Positions 11,703 through 14,110 of a stretch of DNA of 14,110 nt are shown here, in pieces. The first letter of the stretch is position 1, and each line of letters begins with the position of its first letter. Origin of the DNA: Victivallales bacterium (GTDB lineage Bacteria; Verrucomicrobiota; Lentisphaeria; Oligosphaerales; Oligosphaeraceae); assembly GCA_900771165.1 (NCBI GenBank), contig CAAGMX010000241.1, positions 1 through 14,110 on the forward strand, in the 5' to 3' direction. The notes below the pieces were generated by a model. The model was not told the DNA's origin, ran no database searches, and saw nothing but the letters and a program-made list of their open reading frames with translations. Position numbers and translations under genes: made by a program.

Positions 11703-14110
11703 ATGAGAAACATTAGCACAACGCAATTCCGAGCCTCCCGGCTCTCTCTCCCCTTGAAGGCGCTCTCCGCGTTCCTGGCCGCCGTCATGTTCTTCTGGCC
11801 CGTGACTCCGGTGCTGGCAGGGAATCTGCCCACTGGCGCCAATGTGGTCAAGGGACAGGTCACCATCACCATCAATGGCAAGACCATGACCATTGACCAG
11901 GCCACCGCCAAGGCCATCATCAACTGGGACTCCTTCGACGTGGGTTCCGGTTACACCGTGGACATCAGCCAGATCTCCAAGAACGCCGCTCTGCTGGCCC
12001 GGGTGGTGGGCACCACGCCCTCCGAAATCTACGGCGCCCTGCGGGCCACCGGCGGACTCTATCTGGTGAACCCCAACGGCATCCTCTTCGGATCCGGCGC
12101 GGTCATCGATGTGAACAAGCTCATCGCCTCTACCTATGATATCAAGGACGAGGATTTCTGGGGCGGCAACCTCCGCTTCCAGGGCGATTCCACCGCCAGC
12201 GTGGTGAACAATGCGGTCATCAACGCTGCCTCCGCCGCCCTCATCGCCAAGAATGTGGAGAACCACGGCGTCATCAACGCCAGTCAGGCCGCCCTGGTGG
12301 GCACCACCGGCACCGTGGCCCTGGACAACTTCGGCAACGGCGGCAAGCTCTCCCTGGATCTCTCCGGGCTGATGGCCGACACCACCGATGCCTCCGTGGT
12401 CAATGACGGCACCATTCAGGCGCCCCAGGGCGAGGTGATCCTCACCGCCGATGCGGGCCGCGGCCTGGTCCAGGCCCACGAGGGCACTGTGGTGACCTCC
12501 TTCGCTGAATTCTCCGGCAAGAACTCCGCTCTCACCAATCTGGGCAACCTCACCGCCGACTCCATCCTCATCGACCCCGTGGCAAGCCTGGTCATCGGCA
12601 ATACCCCCGCCCAGAGCACCGGAATGTACGCCGGAACCCACGCCAATGTGGGACAGGGCACTCTGCCTTCCACTGTGGACTCTCTCCACAGCAGCAGCTC
12701 CAACAGCGACTGCAGCGAGGCCAACATCACCCTCTATGACAGCCAGGGAAATGGCTGGACCTACACCTACACCGAGGAGCCCTTCACCGACGGCACCGGC
12801 GACCACATCCGCTATGTCTACGGCACCGGCGTGCTGACCTACTACCACGACGACAGCCTCACCAACGCCCTCCAGAACTACGCCGTGAGCCTGGACTACG
12901 ACAAGGGCACCGCCTGGCAGGGTGACATCACTCTGAACGACGCCATTTCCATGGGCGGTACCTACAATCTGAGCCTGGACGCCGAGGGATACATCGTCCT
13001 CAAGGGCGCCACCGAATTCCAGAATCCCGGCAACCTCACCCTGATCGCCGGCGACGGCATCTCCCTGACCACAGCCAGCGCCATCGAGACCCTGGGAGGC
13101 ATCACCATCCAGGCTCCCTCCGTGGACGGGGGCAGCCTGGATCTGCAGGCCCGGGGAGACGTGAACTTCCAGGCCACCACCCTGGACACCGATTCCGTCA
13201 CCCTGCTGAGCCTCCTCTCCCGGGAAGGCAACGTGACCCTGAGCGAGGATTTCTCCGCCGATGAACTGAAGATCACCGCGGAAATGGGGGATGTGACGGT
13301 GGATGGCGCCCTGACCGCCACCTCCGACATGACCTTGACTGCCGCCCGGGATCTCACCGCCGCTACCTTGACCGCCCAGGGAGACTTGACGGCCACCGCC
13401 GGACGGGATGCCAGTCTGGACGAGGTGGAAGCGTATCATGCTCTCGCCGTCTCCGCCAAGAACAATCTGGAGATCGGCGCTGTGACCGGCCAGTACACCG
13501 TCACCCTGTCCGCCAAGGAAGGGAATCTCACCGCCACTGACGCCATCAGCGGCACCGAGGTGGTCCTGGAAGCGGAAAATGGCAATCTGGAAGCCCAGAC
13601 GGCTGTCTCCGCCACCGACGGCGATGTCCGGATCTATGCCGGAAAGGACGCCTCCCTGGATAGCCTGGAGGCCCAGGCTGGCGATGTGATCGCCGGCGCC
13701 AAGAACAATCTCTCCGTCGGCGAGGTCACGGCCTTGAACCAGGCGTCCCTCAGCGCTGAGGACGGCGTGCTGAACACGGTGGCCAACGTCACCGCTGGCA
13801 GTGTGACCCTGACGGCCACCAAGAACAATGTGGTGGCGGAGGCCGCCATCGAGGCCACCACGGGAGATGTGGTGGTCACCGCCGGCAAGGACATCCAGCT
13901 GGATGCCGTCACGGCCACCGCCGGTGACATCCGGGTGACCGCTGCCGAGAATGCCACCGTGGCCGGCGCGGTGCAGGCCAATGGCGAGGCGAATCTCCTG
14001 GCTGTCCAGGGTAACCTGGAAGTCCAGAGCACCGTGAAGGCCACCGGAGGGGATGTGGCTCTGATCGCTGGCCGGGATGCCAATGTGGGTGATGTCACCG
14101 CCGCCGAGGA
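11703..14110 (+). CDS. TpsA filamentous-haemagglutinin-like exoprotein, 3' end outside window
   Basis: This is a predicted large secreted or surface beta-helix adhesin exported by the adjacent TpsB. The frame is open for 802 codons and runs off the right edge. A long signal peptide ends near Ala39 (LKALSAFLAAVMFFWPVTPVLA). The TPS/haemagglutination-activity domain covers about 40-310: GNLPTGANVVKG, then TIDQATAKAIINWDSFDVG, and YLVNPNGILFG with the hallmark NPNGI at 123-127. Residues about 300-440 form a Ser/Tyr/Asp-rich insert with a single cysteine (Cys337). From about 440 onward there are about 20-residue beta-helix repeats with GDVxVxAGKDxxLD and AKNNL motifs. No C-terminal processing domain, RGD or toxin module is visible yet; what the far end carries (adhesion or CdiA-like toxin) cannot be judged here. 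Confidence 0.93.
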   Translation, partial: MRNISTTQFRASRLSLPLKALSAFLAAVMFFWPVTPVLAGNLPTGANVVKGQVTITINGKTMTIDQATAKAIINWDSFDVGSGYTVDISQISKNAALLARVVGTTPSEIYGALRATGGLYLVNPNGILFGSGAVIDVNKLIASTYDIKDEDFWGGNLRFQGDSTASVVNNAVINAASAALIAKNVENHGVINASQAALVGTTGTVALDNFGNGGKLSLDLSGLMADTTDASVVNDGTIQAPQGEVILTADAGRGLVQAHEGTVVTSFAEFSGKNSALTNLGNLTADSILIDPVASLVIGNTPAQSTGMYAGTHANVGQGTLPSTVDSLHSSSSNSDCSEANITLYDSQGNGWTYTYTEEPFTDGTGDHIRYVYGTGVLTYYHDDSLTNALQNYAVSLDYDKGTAWQGDITLNDAISMGGTYNLSLDAEGYIVLKGATEFQNPGNLTLIAGDGISLTTASAIETLGGITIQAPSVDGGSLDLQARGDVNFQATTLDTDSVTLLSLLSREGNVTLSEDFSADELKITAEMGDVTVDGALTATSDMTLTAARDLTAATLTAQGDLTATAGRDASLDEVEAYHALAVSAKNNLEIGAVTGQYTVTLSAKEGNLTATDAISGTEVVLEAENGNLEAQTAVSATDGDVRIYAGKDASLDSLEAQAGDVIAGAKNNLSVGEVTALNQASLSAEDGVLNTVANVTAGSVTLTATKNNVVAEAAIEATTGDVVVTAGKDIQLDAVTATAGDIRVTAAENATVAGAVQANGEANLLAVQGNLEVQSTVKATGGDVALIAGRDANVGDVTAAE
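13380..14110 (+). repeat. Beta-helix repeat region in tpsA
   Basis: Degenerate protein repeats of about 20 residues. GD(V/L)xxxAG(K/R)D recurs at codons 560, 640, 721 and 783, that is 80, 81 and 62 residues apart, close to multiples of 20. KNN(L/V) recurs 81-82 and 40 residues apart, with AAGAACAAT conserved in the DNA each time. This fits one repeat per beta-helix coil. The array continues past the window edge. Confidence 0.75.

Noticed and set aside
11523..13439. Long open frame on the minus strand (638 codons) opposite tpsA
   Set aside because: The plus strand codes an unmistakable signal peptide and TPS domain here; the antisense product is repetitive and motif-free.
1..14110. CRISPR arrays, tRNA or rRNA genes, insertion sequences
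   Set aside because: No spaced direct repeats of CRISPR type, no tRNA-like cloverleaf sequence and no transposase motifs were seen on either strand; the direct repeats present are in-frame protein repeats.

Overview
The window (14,110 bases, GC-rich, about 60% or more by eye) comes from a Gram-negative (diderm) bacterium. The evidence for two membranes is a TonB/TolA-type energy transducer, an outer-membrane Omp85-type secretion pore and a filamentous-haemagglutinin-like exoprotein. Most bases are coding. Several leaders lack a Shine-Dalgarno sequence, a YejA-like binding protein is present, and the SppA protease has a Pro-rich/Cys-rich N-terminus. These would fit a member of the Verrucomicrobiota/Lentisphaerota (PVC) group, but that placement is an impression and no phylogenetic marker gene is present.

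Left part, 1-9246, minus strand: nine genes read leftward with gaps of 2-73 bases, probably one operon or a chain of overlapping operons. In transcription order they are: a SpoU/TrmH-family RNA methyltransferase; an unrecognised secreted protein; an SppA-type S49 protease, whose ribosome binding site lies inside the end of the preceding gene; a YejA-like peptide-binding protein; folD; an RsmB-type rRNA m5C methyltransferase; a TonB/TolA-like protein with a 13-unit PEPP(K/R) array; a divergent NAD kinase; and plsY, cut by the left edge. Themes are RNA modification, envelope processing and uptake, and core cofactor and lipid metabolism.

Middle, 9247-9589: a 343-base divergent intergenic region that is clearly more AT-rich than its surroundings. 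It holds a plausible sigma-70-type promoter firing rightward and a short perfect hairpin with a T-run on the minus strand.

Right part, 9590-14110, plus strand: a two-partner secretion pair. The first gene is TpsB, a POTRA plus beta-barrel transporter with an unusual acidic Ala/Pro/Glu-rich N-terminal extension. The second is TpsA, with a signal peptide, a haemagglutination-activity/TPS domain with an NPNGI motif, a Tyr/Asp-rich insert and then beta-helix repeats. TpsA runs off the right edge after 802 codons and remains open. TpsB would move TpsA across the outer membrane.

Points most worth a second look are the G10 tract inside the RsmB reading frame, the recurrent C/U-rich leaders without Shine-Dalgarno sequence on the minus-strand genes (both tps genes have purine-rich sites), the TpsB extension, and the divergent NAD kinase with clustered Cys/His residues. 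I saw no RNA genes, insertion sequences, CRISPR arrays or attachment sites.
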